The notes: a model not told the origin generated them from the sequence alone. A stretch of 64,000 bases of DNA from Bacteroides intestinalis DSM 17393 (GCF_000172175.1 NZ_ABJL02000008.1:1364001-1428000), one strand, 5' to 3'. Positions 53,204 through 62,225 are shown, counted from the stretch's first letter. Program-made: numbers and translations.

Positions 53204-54805
53204 ATGAAAACAATGATATATTCACTCACACTGGCTGCTCTGATGATCACTTCTTTCAGCAGCTGTAGCGATGACAATGATCCGGTTTTAACTCAGAAGG
53301 ACTGGGACGGAACCACCACTTATTTTGCTTCGGCAGATGCCATGAAGTTTGATACTTACTACAAGCCATCTGTTGGTTATGTAGGCGATCCGATGCCTTT
53401 CTATGATCCGCAGGCTAAAGATTTCAAGATTATGTATCTACAGGAATACCGTCCGAACCAGGCAGGCACTTACCACCCGATATGGGCGGTAAGTACCCAA
53501 GATGCCGCCTCATATACCTCTATGGGTGAACTGATTTCCTGCGGCGGACTGGCGGAACAGGATGCTGCTATCGGAACGGGTAGTACTATTTATAATCCTT
53601 CGGATAAATTGTACTATACTTTCTACACAGGTAACAAATATCAACCTACTTCTTCCGAGAACGGTCAGGTAGTGATGTATGCTACTTCACCTGACTTCAA
53701 GACCTGGACCAAGAATCGCACTTTCTATCTGAAAGGTGACACTGACGGATACAGCAAGAATGATTTCCGCGATCCCTTCGTTTTTGAAGGTGAAGATGGA
53801 AAATACCACATGCTTATTTCCACTACCAAAAGTGGTAAAGGTGTGCTGGCCGAATATACTTCTACGGATATGAAAAGCTGGGAACATGCAGGTGTGTTCA
53901 TGACCATGATGTGGGATCGCTTTTACGAATGTCCCGATGTCTTCAAGATGGGAGACTGGTGGTATCTGGTCTACTCGGAGATGCATGCAGCCATACGCAA
54001 AGTTCAATATTTCAAGGGGCGTACATTGGAAGAGCTGAAAGCAACTACCGCCAATGATACCGGCATCTGGCCCGACAGCCACGAAGGTTTCCTTGACTCC
54101 CGCGGTTTCTATGCAGGCAAGACGGCTTCGGACGGAACTAACCGCTACATTTGGGGATGGTGCCCTACTCGCTCGGGTAATGACAATACTGCCGTAGGAG
54201 CTTCTCCGAACGAACCGGAATGGGCAGGAAGCCTGGTTGCTCACAAAGTCATCCAGCATGCGGATGGTACTTTGACTTTAGGCTTAGTAGAAGGTATCAG
54301 CCAGAAATATGCCACTGCCTCTGCCGTAAAAGTGATGGAAAAAAGTAACGGAGTATCAGAAAGCAACGGTAACTATACTCTGACGGATAACGATTATATC
54401 CTATTCAATCGCTTAAATGTAAATAACAAGATTTCATTCACCGTAAAGACGGCAGGTGATGCAGATAGATTCGGTATCTCTCTGGTACGCGGCACGGACT
54501 CCAAGAAGTACTATACCATCGTCGTAAACCCGGAAGACAACAACAATAAGCGGAAGATAAACTTCGAAGAAGAAGGTGAAGATGGTAAAGGATTCATTGA
54601 CGGAATAGACGGTTATCTGTTCGACAGACCTGCTGATAATACTTATAATGTAACGATCTGTACGGATAACTCTGTCTGCGTGGTTTATATCAATGACAAT
54701 GTGGCTTATACGAATCGCATTTACGGGATACAGAAGAATCTGTGGTCTATCAACAGCTATTCGGGAAGTGTGGAAGTCAGCAACGTGAAGGTCAGCCACT
54801 ACTAA
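53204..54805 (+). CDS. Surface GH32 lipoprotein, endo-levanase type (BT1760-like)
   Basis: A 533-residue lipoprotein (lipobox FSSC, Cys21). The GH32 propeller is divergent: the usual WMNDPNG is replaced by GYVGDPMPFYDP with nucleophile Asp62. FRDPFVF has Asp190 and the acid/base Glu242 is in RFYECPDVF. The spacing among the three (128 and 52 residues) equals that I recall for BT1760 (D41, D169, E221), the endo-acting levanase. A C-terminal beta-sandwich domain (about 375-533) follows. It starts 9 nt after the SGBP stop and is the last gene of the susC unit. Endo-levanase action on beta-2,6 fructan at the cell surface is a good inference. Confidence 0.88.
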   Translation: MKTMIYSLTLAALMITSFSSCSDDNDPVLTQKDWDGTTTYFASADAMKFDTYYKPSVGYVGDPMPFYDPQAKDFKIMYLQEYRPNQAGTYHPIWAVSTQDAASYTSMGELISCGGLAEQDAAIGTGSTIYNPSDKLYYTFYTGNKYQPTSSENGQVVMYATSPDFKTWTKNRTFYLKGDTDGYSKNDFRDPFVFEGEDGKYHMLISTTKSGKGVLAEYTSTDMKSWEHAGVFMTMMWDRFYECPDVFKMGDWWYLVYSEMHAAIRKVQYFKGRTLEELKATTANDTGIWPDSHEGFLDSRGFYAGKTASDGTNRYIWGWCPTRSGNDNTAVGASPNEPEWAGSLVAHKVIQHADGTLTLGLVEGISQKYATASAVKVMEKSNGVSESNGNYTLTDNDYILFNRLNVNNKISFTVKTAGDADRFGISLVRGTDSKKYYTIVVNPEDNNNKRKINFEEEGEDGKGFIDGIDGYLFDRPADNTYNVTICTDNSVCVVYINDNVAYTNRIYGIQKNLWSINSYSGSVEVSNVKVSHY

Positions 54806-54888
54806 GCGGAGAAACGTAGCTAATTTTTACCTTCGTTATATATTTCCCCGAAGACCGTCTGGAATATATTCTGAGAGGGGGAATAATC

Positions 54889-54943
54889 AGTATACGACTG
54901 AATAGGGATGAGTATACGACTGAACCCTATTCAGTCGTATACT
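54889..54943. repeat. 14-bp motif twice forward, once reverse after the levanase gene
   Basis: AGTATACGACTGAA occurs at 54889-54902 and 54911-54924, and its complement at 54930-54943. A second inverted pair, CTGAATAGGG (54898-54907) with CCCTATTCAG (54925-54934), competes with the first. Convergent gap. Confidence 0.8.
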
Positions 54944-55018
54944 GAATCCCATTCAATCCGGCACTGAACTAACGAATGCCGGAGAAGTTTTATGTTTTGT
55001 GTAATTTTCGTACGCTTA

Positions 55019-55219
55019 TCAATTAATGGCACCGGAAACTACATTGCGTGCCTGTCCTTCCCGATTGATGGCAATCAGCACCTGTTTCTGTTTTTCGGGC
55101 AGTTGATATAGTAATTCGGCATAAGTATCTGCCGTGAAGTTAACAATGTAGTTGATGGCATCTTCTATCATTTCCATACCACATGTAGCTCCAAGAGTTT
55201 TCAGAAAAAGGATATTCAT
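55019..55219 (-). pseudogene. Remnant of an AAA ATPase C-terminus
   Basis: A 66-residue open frame whose second half (ELLYQLPEKQKQVLIAIN then REGQARNVVSGAI) looks like the winged-helix-adjacent end of large Bacteroides AAA ATPases, which usually continue with a further helix-turn-helix. Here it stops at TGA followed immediately by TAA. There is no ATPase domain upstream. It is probably a leftover fragment and not a functional gene. Confidence 0.45.
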
Positions 55220-55290
55220 TATTTTCTACAAATGATATCAGACCTCCTAAAGTTTGTAGTCCGACAAAGATTAAGAATAAAGAGGATTAA

Positions 55291-56139
55291 TCACTGAAAA
55301 TCATACTTCGCCGCACACGCATAGCCTTCCTCATACAAATCAGTCAGCTTCCGTATATCCCGTTCGATGCGGTCTACCATTACAGGTTTCTGCGGACGGA
55401 TTACAGTAATTTCTCCCGCTTCTTCCATGCGTTCTACCATCTCCAACTGCTCGTTGTACACACGACAACGGCGGCTCAATGCCTCACGCATCTTCGGATA
55501 TTTCCGGTAGAGAAAAGACGGGATGTGTATATCCTTTGCTTCCTTGCGATACCCATGATTGCGGGTAAGCACCACTACATTATGCGTGAAACCCTCATTC
55601 CGGGCACGCATCAGGGGGATGCTGTCCACAATGCCCCCGTCGAGCATCGGCACATCGTCCACATAAGCAATGGGGCATACAAACGGAAGGCTGCTTGAAG
55701 CACGCACAATGTCAATCACCCGGCCTTTATCCTGCTTTTCCTCAAAATAGTTCGCCTCGCCCGTCACACAGTTCGTAGTGACCATTTCATAACGTTCCGG
55801 AGAACTGAAATAGGACTCGTAGTCATAAGGCAGAATATGCTCGGGAAACTCCTGAAACAGCAGGTCGAAGTCCATGATATTACGTTTCTTCAACAAATAT
55901 TTCAGACCGATATACTGGTACTTCTCCAGCAAATCAATATTACTGTACTTGGCGCGGCCGCGCTGACCGGACATGTAAGAAAGTCCGTTACAGGCTCCGG
56001 CGCTTACTCCGATAGTATAGGGGAAGCGGATGCCACGGTCCATAAAGCTGTCCAGCACGCCACAAGTAAAGACTCCGCGCATGCCACCGCCTTCAAGAAC
56101 CAATCCTGTTTGGGGTTTGATATGTATCTTTTTCTCCAT
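55291..56139 (-). CDS. Patatin-like phospholipase
   Basis: A 282-residue cytoplasmic serine hydrolase of the patatin/RssA group. The oxyanion loop GLVLEGGGMRGVFT, the nucleophile elbow GVSAG and the catalytic Asp in MLDGGIVDSIP are all present. Such enzymes cleave acyl chains from lipids. The start at 56139 is used: a longer open frame to 56328 crosses its own -7 element and the promoter of the divergent gene. No signal peptide or membrane segment. No functional partner is evident. Confidence 0.9.
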   Translation of the reverse strand: MEKKIHIKPQTGLVLEGGGMRGVFTCGVLDSFMDRGIRFPYTIGVSAGACNGLSYMSGQRGRAKYSNIDLLEKYQYIGLKYLLKKRNIMDFDLLFQEFPEHILPYDYESYFSSPERYEMVTTNCVTGEANYFEEKQDKGRVIDIVRASSSLPFVCPIAYVDDVPMLDGGIVDSIPLMRARNEGFTHNVVVLTRNHGYRKEAKDIHIPSFLYRKYPKMREALSRRCRVYNEQLEMVERMEEAGEITVIRPQKPVMVDRIERDIRKLTDLYEEGYACAAKYDFQ

Positions 56140-56159
56140 AATTATCTGAATTAACGCTC

Positions 56160-56197
56160 CAAAGATAGCTTTTGTTTCCGAAATCTCCCTATCTTTG
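56160..56197. promoter_or_regulatory. Back-to-back divergent promoters (phospholipase and aminopeptidase)
   Basis: TATCTTTG occurs on the minus strand (56167-56160) and on the plus strand (56190-56197), each a TAnnTTTG match, 21 nt upstream of the phospholipase ATG and 33 nt upstream of the peptidase ATG. The upstream regions of both must overlap. Confidence 0.6.
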
Positions 56198-56230
56198 TGG
56201 CAGTAACAATCATTTAATATCAATTTAATT

Positions 56231-57421
56231 ATGATGAAAAAGTCAATACTTATTGCCACTTTGGGCTTATTGAGTTTCAATGTGTCAGCACAAGACACTC
56301 CGAAATCAGACGAAGGTTTCATCTTCACAACCGTTAAAGAGAATCCTATTACTTCTGTTAAAAATCAAAATCGTTCAAGTACATGCTGGAGTTTTTCGGC
56401 TTTGGGTTTCCTTGAAAGTGAGTTGCTGCGTATGGGCAAAGGAGAGTATGATTTATCCGAAATGTTTGTAGTACACCACACAATGGTAGACCGTGGCGTG
56501 AATTATGCACGTTACCACGGCGACAGTTCTTTCTCACCGGGCGGAAGCTTTTATGACATTATGTATTGCCTGAAAAACTACGGTCTCGTTCCGCAAGAAG
56601 CTATGCCGGGAATTATGTATGGCGATACACTGCCTGTACACAATGAATTGGATGCCGTAGCCGGTGCTTACATGAATGCAATAGCTAAAGGCAAACTGAC
56701 GAAACTGACTCCGGTTTGGAAACAGGGATTATCTGCTATTTACGATACTTACCTGGGTAAATGTCCCGAAACGTTCACTTATCAAGGAAAAGAATATACT
56801 CCGAAGACATTTGCAGAATCTCTCGGCATCAATCCGGATGATTATGTATCACTGACTTCATTCACTCACCATCCGTTCTATACTCAGATGAACATTGAAA
56901 TCCAAGATAACTGGCGTAATGGACTTTCTTACAACTTGCCTTTGATGGAATTCATGTCTGTTATTGACAATGCTGTTAATAACGGTTATACTGTAGCCTG
57001 GGGTAGCGACGTAAGCGAAACAGGTTTTACTCGTGACGGTATTGCAGTGATGCCCGACGCAGATCGTGGTGCTGAACTCACCGGTTCGGATATGGCACGC
57101 TGGACAGGTCTTACTGCTGCCGACAAACGTAAAGAACTGACTTCACGTCCATTGCCGGAAATCACTGTAACTCAGGAAATGCGTCAAACAGCATTCGACA
57201 ATTGGGAAACAACCGACGACCATGGCATGCTTATCTATGGTATCGCTAAAGATCAAAATGGCAAGGAATACTATATGGTGAAGAATTCATGGGGTACAAA
57301 CAACAAATACAAAGGTACCTGGTATGCTTCTAAACCTTTCGTAGCTTACAAGACTATCAATATACTGGTACACAAAGATGCAGTGCCTAAGGCGCTGTTG
57401 AAAAAGCTGGGGATTAAATAA
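56231..57421 (+). CDS. C1-family aminopeptidase (bleomycin-hydrolase/PepC type), exported
   Basis: A 396-residue papain-fold peptidase with a signal peptide (about 1-20, NVSAQ). The catalytic triad is visible: Cys52 in SSTCWSFSALGF preceded by the oxyanion Gln46, His in DDHGMLIYGIA, and Asn in VKNSWG. The family is normally cytoplasmic, so the signal peptide points to a periplasmic form, as in other Bacteroides. It trims N-terminal residues from peptides. Monocistronic with its own promoter. Confidence 0.9.
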   Translation: MMKKSILIATLGLLSFNVSAQDTPKSDEGFIFTTVKENPITSVKNQNRSSTCWSFSALGFLESELLRMGKGEYDLSEMFVVHHTMVDRGVNYARYHGDSSFSPGGSFYDIMYCLKNYGLVPQEAMPGIMYGDTLPVHNELDAVAGAYMNAIAKGKLTKLTPVWKQGLSAIYDTYLGKCPETFTYQGKEYTPKTFAESLGINPDDYVSLTSFTHHPFYTQMNIEIQDNWRNGLSYNLPLMEFMSVIDNAVNNGYTVAWGSDVSETGFTRDGIAVMPDADRGAELTGSDMARWTGLTAADKRKELTSRPLPEITVTQEMRQTAFDNWETTDDHGMLIYGIAKDQNGKEYYMVKNSWGTNNKYKGTWYASKPFVAYKTINILVHKDAVPKALLKKLGIK

Positions 57422-57818
57422 AGTTATTAGTGGTGAGTGATAAGTGATCACTCACCACTATTTCATCATCCACTATTTATATATTCCGTAAACAGATCTT
57501 TATAATTCTCTCCTGTACGATTATAAATTAGTTATGAGTTACAGGCTACAAGTTGCTGCGCTATATTCTGAAAAGGCACTTGTAGCTTGTAGCCTGTAAC
57601 TCATAACTAATTCCCTTTCTAAAGCCCCTATATTGCTCAAAAACCTTTTCAATGTGCATTTTTTGCCCGCATTTCTTGTCAGAACGAACAGTTTGACTAA
57701 TTTTGCACGCTGATAATTAGTTAACCGGACAATTTCAGTAGCTGGACACACTATGTACCTCCTACTCCTATTCCCGGCACTGACACTTTGAGAAATACTA
57801 ATACTAATAATTAATAAC
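57422..57818. other. Intergenic region between the aminopeptidase and etfB, two palindromes and a promoter
   Basis: No gene is seen in these 397 bases. Content: a 13-bp perfect inverted repeat (57428-57440 with 57448-57460) just after the peptidase stop; a 25-bp perfect inverted repeat (57528-57552 with 57586-57610); and TAATTTTG (57708-57715), a -7 element that would give etfB a leader near 100 nt. Confidence 0.7.
57528..57610. repeat. 83-bp palindromic intergenic repeat, copy 1
   Basis: Arms are 25-bp perfect with a 33-nt centre. The inner sequence CTACAAGTTGCTGC, 16 nt, GCACTTGTA is shared with copy 2 at 58713-58790. Confidence 0.85.
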
Positions 57819-58712
57819 ATGAGTTTGAAAATCGTAGTATTGGCTAAACAAGTTCCCGACACACGTAATGTTGGGAAAGATGCCATGAAAGCCGACGGAA
57901 CCATTAACCGTGCGGCACTCCCCGCCATCTTCAACCCCGAAGACTTGAACGCTCTTGAGCAAGCCCTCAGACTGAAAGATGCACACCCGGGCTCTACCGT
58001 AACCATCCTGACAATGGGACCGGGACGCGCAGCCGAAATTATTCGTGAAGGATTGTTCCGCGGTGCCGACAATGGTTATCTGTTGACTGACCGTGCTTTT
58101 GCTGGTGCAGATACCCTTGCCACTTCGTACGCCCTTGCCACTGCCATCAAGAAGATAGGCGAGTATGACATCATCATCGGCGGACGCCAGGCTATTGACG
58201 GTGACACAGCTCAAGTGGGTCCGCAAGTTGCTGAAAAGCTCGGTCTGACACAAATTACTTATGCCGAAGAAATTCTGAACGTGGAGAAAACGACCGGACG
58301 TGTTGTAGTGAAACGTCATATCGACGGTGGTGTGGAAACAGTAGAAGGTCCTCTACCTATCGTGATCACTGTGAATGGAAGTGCAGCCCCCTGCCGCCCA
58401 CGCAACGCTAAGTTGGTACAGAAGTACAAACGTGCTCTCGGTGCACAGGAAAAAGCTGCTATCACCAAGGAAGGTGCTATTCTGCCTTATGCCGACCTCT
58501 ACGAGAAGTACCCTTATCTGAACATCACCGAATGGAGTGTGGCCGATGTCAACGGTGATTTGAAACAATGCGGCCTCAGTGGCTCGCCTACCAAAGTGAA
58601 AGCCATTCAGAACATCTCCTTCCAAGCCAAGGAAAGCCGTACGCTGACCGGAAGCGACCAGGATGTAGAAGATCTTATTGTTGAACTACTCGCCAATCAT
58701 ACGATTGGCTAA
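57819..58712 (+). CDS. etfB: Electron transfer flavoprotein subunit beta
   Basis: A 297-residue EtfB (FixA) subunit. It starts SLKIVVLAKQVPDTRN and has the AMP/FAD-binding signature near DIIIGGRQAIDGDTAQVGPQ and LGLTQITYAEE. With EtfA it carries electrons between an acyl-CoA dehydrogenase and another redox partner. The acyl-CoA dehydrogenase is encoded two genes downstream, so etfB, etfA, the MORN/TonB-C gene and the dehydrogenase probably form one operon. Whether it is a bifurcating ETF cannot be settled by reading. Confidence 0.95.
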   Translation: MSLKIVVLAKQVPDTRNVGKDAMKADGTINRAALPAIFNPEDLNALEQALRLKDAHPGSTVTILTMGPGRAAEIIREGLFRGADNGYLLTDRAFAGADTLATSYALATAIKKIGEYDIIIGGRQAIDGDTAQVGPQVAEKLGLTQITYAEEILNVEKTTGRVVVKRHIDGGVETVEGPLPIVITVNGSAAPCRPRNAKLVQKYKRALGAQEKAAITKEGAILPYADLYEKYPYLNITEWSVADVNGDLKQCGLSGSPTKVKAIQNISFQAKESRTLTGSDQDVEDLIVELLANHTIG

Positions 58713-58790
58713 GCTACGAGCAACAAGCGACAAGCTACAAGTTGCTGCACCATTATCCTAAACAGCACTTGTAACCTGTAGCTAGTAGCT
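58713..58790. repeat. Palindromic intergenic repeat, copy 2 (between etfB and etfA)
   Basis: CTACAAGTTGCTGC (58735-58748) and GCACTTGTA (58765-58773) are separated by exactly 16 nt as in copy 1; outer arms are imperfect. It starts directly after the etfB stop codon. Confidence 0.75.
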
Positions 58791-58804
58791 AAAAACTAAA
58801 AAAT

Positions 58805-59824
58805 ATGAATAACGTATTTGTATATTGTGAGCTTGAAGGCACTGTAGTTGCCGAAGTAAGTCTCGAACTCCTTACCAAAGGACGCAAGTTAGCTAACCAA
58901 CTGGGCTGCCAACTGGAAGCCGTTGTTGCCGGTACTAACCTTGCAGGAATCGAAAAACAAGTATTGCCCTTCGGTGTCGACCGTCTGCACATCTTCGATG
59001 CTCCGGGCTTGTTCCCTTATACTTCACTGCCCCACTCTTCCGTACTCATCAATCTGTTTAAAGAAGAAAAGCCGCAAATCTGCCTGATGGGCGCCACCGT
59101 TATCGGTCGTGACCTTGGGCCACGTGTTTCTTCTGCGCTAACCAGCGGACTGACCGCCGACTGTACTTCACTGGAAATCGGCGAGCATGAAGATAAGAAA
59201 GAAGGCAAAGTATACGAAAACTTGCTGTACCAGATTCGTCCCGCATTCGGCGGTAACATCGTGGCAACCATCGTCAACCCCGAACACCGCCCGCAGATGG
59301 CTACTGTTCGCGAAGGCGTGATGAAGAAGGAAATTCTCGACACCAACTATCAGGGCGAAGTCATCAACCACGACGTTGCCAAATATGTGCCTACTACGGA
59401 CTATGTAGTGAAGGTTATCGACCGCCATGTAGAGAAAGCAAAGCACAACCTGAAAGGCGCTCCGATTGTCGTAGCCGGTGGTTACGGTATGGGGAGCCGC
59501 GAAGGTTTCAATATGCTGTTTGAACTGGCCAAGGAACTGCATGCCGAAGTAGGCGGCAGCCGCGCAGCCGTTGATGCAGGTTTCTGCGATCACGACCGCC
59601 AAATTGGACAGACAGGTGTAACAGTTCGCCCCAAACTGTATATCGCTTGCGGTATCTCGGGACAAATCCAGCACATTGCCGGTATGCAAGAAAGTGGTAT
59701 TATCATCTCTATCAATAATGATGAGAATGCTCCTATTAACACCATTGCCGATTATGTAATTAACGGTACGGTAGAAGAAGTCATTCCGAAGATGATTAAA
59801 TACTATAAAGAAAACAGTAAATAA
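58805..59824 (+). CDS. etfA: Electron transfer flavoprotein subunit alpha
   Basis: A 339-residue EtfA (FixB) subunit. The N-terminal half forms the shared Rossmann-like domain (ICLMGATVIGRDLGPRVSS). The C-terminal FAD domain is clear: GGYGMGSREGFN, GGSRAAVDAGF, the IGQTGVTVRPKLYIACGISG motif and ISINNDENAPI. It partners with EtfB. The 92-nt gap to etfB is filled by a palindromic repeat. It is followed after 13 nt by the MORN/TonB-C gene. Confidence 0.96.
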   Translation: MNNVFVYCELEGTVVAEVSLELLTKGRKLANQLGCQLEAVVAGTNLAGIEKQVLPFGVDRLHIFDAPGLFPYTSLPHSSVLINLFKEEKPQICLMGATVIGRDLGPRVSSALTSGLTADCTSLEIGEHEDKKEGKVYENLLYQIRPAFGGNIVATIVNPEHRPQMATVREGVMKKEILDTNYQGEVINHDVAKYVPTTDYVVKVIDRHVEKAKHNLKGAPIVVAGGYGMGSREGFNMLFELAKELHAEVGGSRAAVDAGFCDHDRQIGQTGVTVRPKLYIACGISGQIQHIAGMQESGIIISINNDENAPINTIADYVINGTVEEVIPKMIKYYKENSK

Positions 59825-59837
59825 ATTTATAAACGAA

Positions 59838-60479
59838 ATGAAGGGAGTCATCATTGCTCTATGTCTATTCTGTACGTGCGGAATGCTGAATGCCCAGAAC
59901 AAACTTCCGAAAAACGGCAAGCATGTCTATTCATATGCCAACGGAAATGACAGCATAGTATGCTTCTATAAAAACGGAAGATTGGTAGGACAACGGACAG
60001 AATATTATCCCAATGGGCAAATACGGTTAATATCAACCTACAAGAATGGGCGCAAGCTGAACTTGAAGCAGTATTATGAAAACGGAGCCTTGAAGCGTGA
60101 AGAAGTCATGAACGGCGATTCTTCCGAAGGGCATCTGTATGATATTGACGGTAAAGAACTGGACTTCATTCCTTATATAGAGCTGCCTCAGTTTCCAGGA
60201 GGCAATGCCGAGCTATCAAAGCTGATAGCCCAATATACCAAGTATCCTCGGCAGGCCATAAAAGACAAAAAGCAAGGATTGGTCCTCATAAAATGCTCGA
60301 TAGACAAGGAAGGCAATCCTAAGATGGCAGAAGTTGTGAAGAGCGTTTGCCCCGAACTGGACAAGGAAGCGATGAGAGTAGTAGGTTTCCTGACGATGAC
60401 TTACAAATTCACTCCCGGGAAGATAGAAGGACAACCGGCTAACATGCACTTCACCATTCCCGTCAATTTTCGTTTATAA
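59838..60479 (+). CDS. MORN-repeat protein with TonB C-terminal domain
   Basis: A 213-residue exported protein with a signal peptide (about 1-19, MLNAQ). MORN_2/YwqK-like repeats (about 30-105, e.g. FYKNGRLVGQRTEYYPNGQI and YYENGALKREEV) are followed by a TonB C-terminal domain (about 118-213) with FPGGNAELSKLIAQ, YPRQAIKDKKQG and the FTPGKIEGQP ending. There is no N-terminal membrane anchor other than the signal peptide, so it is not a classical TonB. It sits inside the etf/acyl-CoA dehydrogenase operon with 13- and 20-nt gaps. Role unknown. Confidence 0.8.
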   Translation: MKGVIIALCLFCTCGMLNAQNKLPKNGKHVYSYANGNDSIVCFYKNGRLVGQRTEYYPNGQIRLISTYKNGRKLNLKQYYENGALKREEVMNGDSSEGHLYDIDGKELDFIPYIELPQFPGGNAELSKLIAQYTKYPRQAIKDKKQGLVLIKCSIDKEGNPKMAEVVKSVCPELDKEAMRVVGFLTMTYKFTPGKIEGQPANMHFTIPVNFRL

Positions 60480-60499
60480 CTAAAAACAATAAAAAGATT

Positions 60500-62206
60500 A
60501 TGGCAAATTTTTATACCGAAGTTCCTGAATTGAAGTTCCAGCTGAACAACCCGATGATGGAACGTATCTGCGAACTGAAAGAGCGCGGATACCAAGATAA
60601 AGACAAATTTGACTATGCCCCACAAGATTATGCGGACGCAATGGACTCTTATGATAAGGTTCTTGAAATCACCGGAGAAATCACCGGAGAGATTATCAAC
60701 CCGAACGCCGAAGGTGTAGATGAAGAAGGTCCTCACTGTGCTAACGGTCGTGTGGAATATGCCAGCGGTACAAGACAGAACCTGGATGCAATGGTGAAAG
60801 CCGGACTGAATGGTATGACTATGCCACGCCGTTTCGGTGGTTTGAACTTCCCCATCACTCCGTACACCATGTGTGCCGAGATCGTAGCAGCAGCCGATGC
60901 CGGTTTCGGCAATATCTGGTCTCTGCAAGACTGTATCGAAACACTGTATGAATTCGGTAACGAAGATCAGCACAGCCGTTTCATTCCACGTATCTGTGCC
61001 GGTGAAACTATGTCTATGGACTTGACAGAACCCGATGCCGGTTCCGATTTGCAGAGTGTAATGTTGAAAGCCACTTTCGACGAAAAAGAAAATTGCTGGC
61101 GTCTGAATGGTGTAAAGCGTTTCATCACGAATGGTGATGCAGACTTACACCTCGTACTGGCCCGTTCGGAAGAAGGAACCAGAGATGGTCGTGGATTGTC
61201 CATGTTTATCTATGATAAGCGCGAAGGTGGCGTAGATGTACGCCGTATCGAAAATAAATTAGGTATTCACGGTTCTCCAACTTGTGAACTTGTTTATAAG
61301 AATGCAAAGGCTGAACTTTGCGGTGATCGTAAACTCGGTTTGATCAAGTATGTAATGGCATTGATGAACGGTGCACGTTTGGGTATTGCCGCACAGTCGG
61401 TAGGTCTGTCGCAAGCTGCCTACAACGAAGGCTTAGCTTATGCGAAAGATCGTAAACAGTTCAATAAAGCTATTATTGAATTCCCGGCTGTATATGACAT
61501 GCTGGCTATCATGAAAGCAAAACTGGATGCCGGACGTGCATTGTTATACCAAACGTCTCGTTACGTAGATGTTTATAAAGCTTTGGATGATATTTCCCGC
61601 GAACGTAAGCTGACTCCGGAAGAACGCCAGGAACAGAAGAAATATTCTAAGCTTGCTGATGCTTTCACTCCGCTGGCTAAAGGTATGAACTCAGAATATG
61701 CAAATCAGAATGCTTATGATTGTATCCAGATTCACGGCGGTTCCGGTTTCATGTTGGAGTATGCTTGCCAACGCATTTATCGTGATGCACGTATCACCAG
61801 CATCTATGAAGGTACTACTCAATTACAGACCGTAGCCGCTATCCGTTACGTAACAAATGGTTCGTATGCTGCTACACTCCGTGATTATGAAACAATTCCT
61901 TGCAGTGAAGAAATGCAACCTCTGATGGATCGCCTGAAAGAAATGACAAATAAGTTTGAGGCTGTCACCAATGCAACGAAAGAAGCTGCCAACCAAGAAC
62001 TGTTGGATTTCGTAGCCCGTCGCCTTTACGAAATGGCGGCTGTATGCGTGATGTCTCATCTTCTCATCCAGGATGCAACCAAAGCTCCTGAGTTGTTCGC
62101 GAAATCAGCTGTTGTTTATCTGAACTATGCTGAAGCTGAAGTAGAAAAGCACTTCAATTTCATCCGTAAGTTCAAGGCTGAAGAATTGGAAAGCTATCGC
62201 AAGTAA
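60500..62206 (+). CDS. Acyl-CoA dehydrogenase
   Basis: A 568-residue flavoprotein dehydrogenase. N-terminal helical domain, middle beta domain with LTEPDAGSDLQ and FITNGDADLH, and a C-terminal helical domain with IQIHGGSGFMLEY and the catalytic Glu437 in YEGTTQLQ. The extra C-terminal region (about 465-568) is as in larger, AidB/AcdM-like members. It passes electrons to the ETF encoded upstream. Substrate chain length is unknown. A hairpin with T-run follows the stop. Confidence 0.93.
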   Translation: MANFYTEVPELKFQLNNPMMERICELKERGYQDKDKFDYAPQDYADAMDSYDKVLEITGEITGEIINPNAEGVDEEGPHCANGRVEYASGTRQNLDAMVKAGLNGMTMPRRFGGLNFPITPYTMCAEIVAAADAGFGNIWSLQDCIETLYEFGNEDQHSRFIPRICAGETMSMDLTEPDAGSDLQSVMLKATFDEKENCWRLNGVKRFITNGDADLHLVLARSEEGTRDGRGLSMFIYDKREGGVDVRRIENKLGIHGSPTCELVYKNAKAELCGDRKLGLIKYVMALMNGARLGIAAQSVGLSQAAYNEGLAYAKDRKQFNKAIIEFPAVYDMLAIMKAKLDAGRALLYQTSRYVDVYKALDDISRERKLTPEERQEQKKYSKLADAFTPLAKGMNSEYANQNAYDCIQIHGGSGFMLEYACQRIYRDARITSIYEGTTQLQTVAAIRYVTNGSYAATLRDYETIPCSEEMQPLMDRLKEMTNKFEAVTNATKEAANQELLDFVARRLYEMAAVCVMSHLLIQDATKAPELFAKSAVVYLNYAEAEVEKHFNFIRKFKAEELESYRK

Positions 62207-62225
62207 TTAACCGATTACTATATTT

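Noticed and set aside
56140..56328. 63-residue N-terminal extension of the patatin-like gene
   Set aside because: It would cross its own promoter and overlap the start of the divergent peptidase; patatin homology begins just after Met at 56139.
59168..59920. 250-codon minus-strand frame across etfA
   Set aside because: Antisense to the conserved EtfA FAD domain; composition is Phe/Val/His-rich nonsense without motifs.
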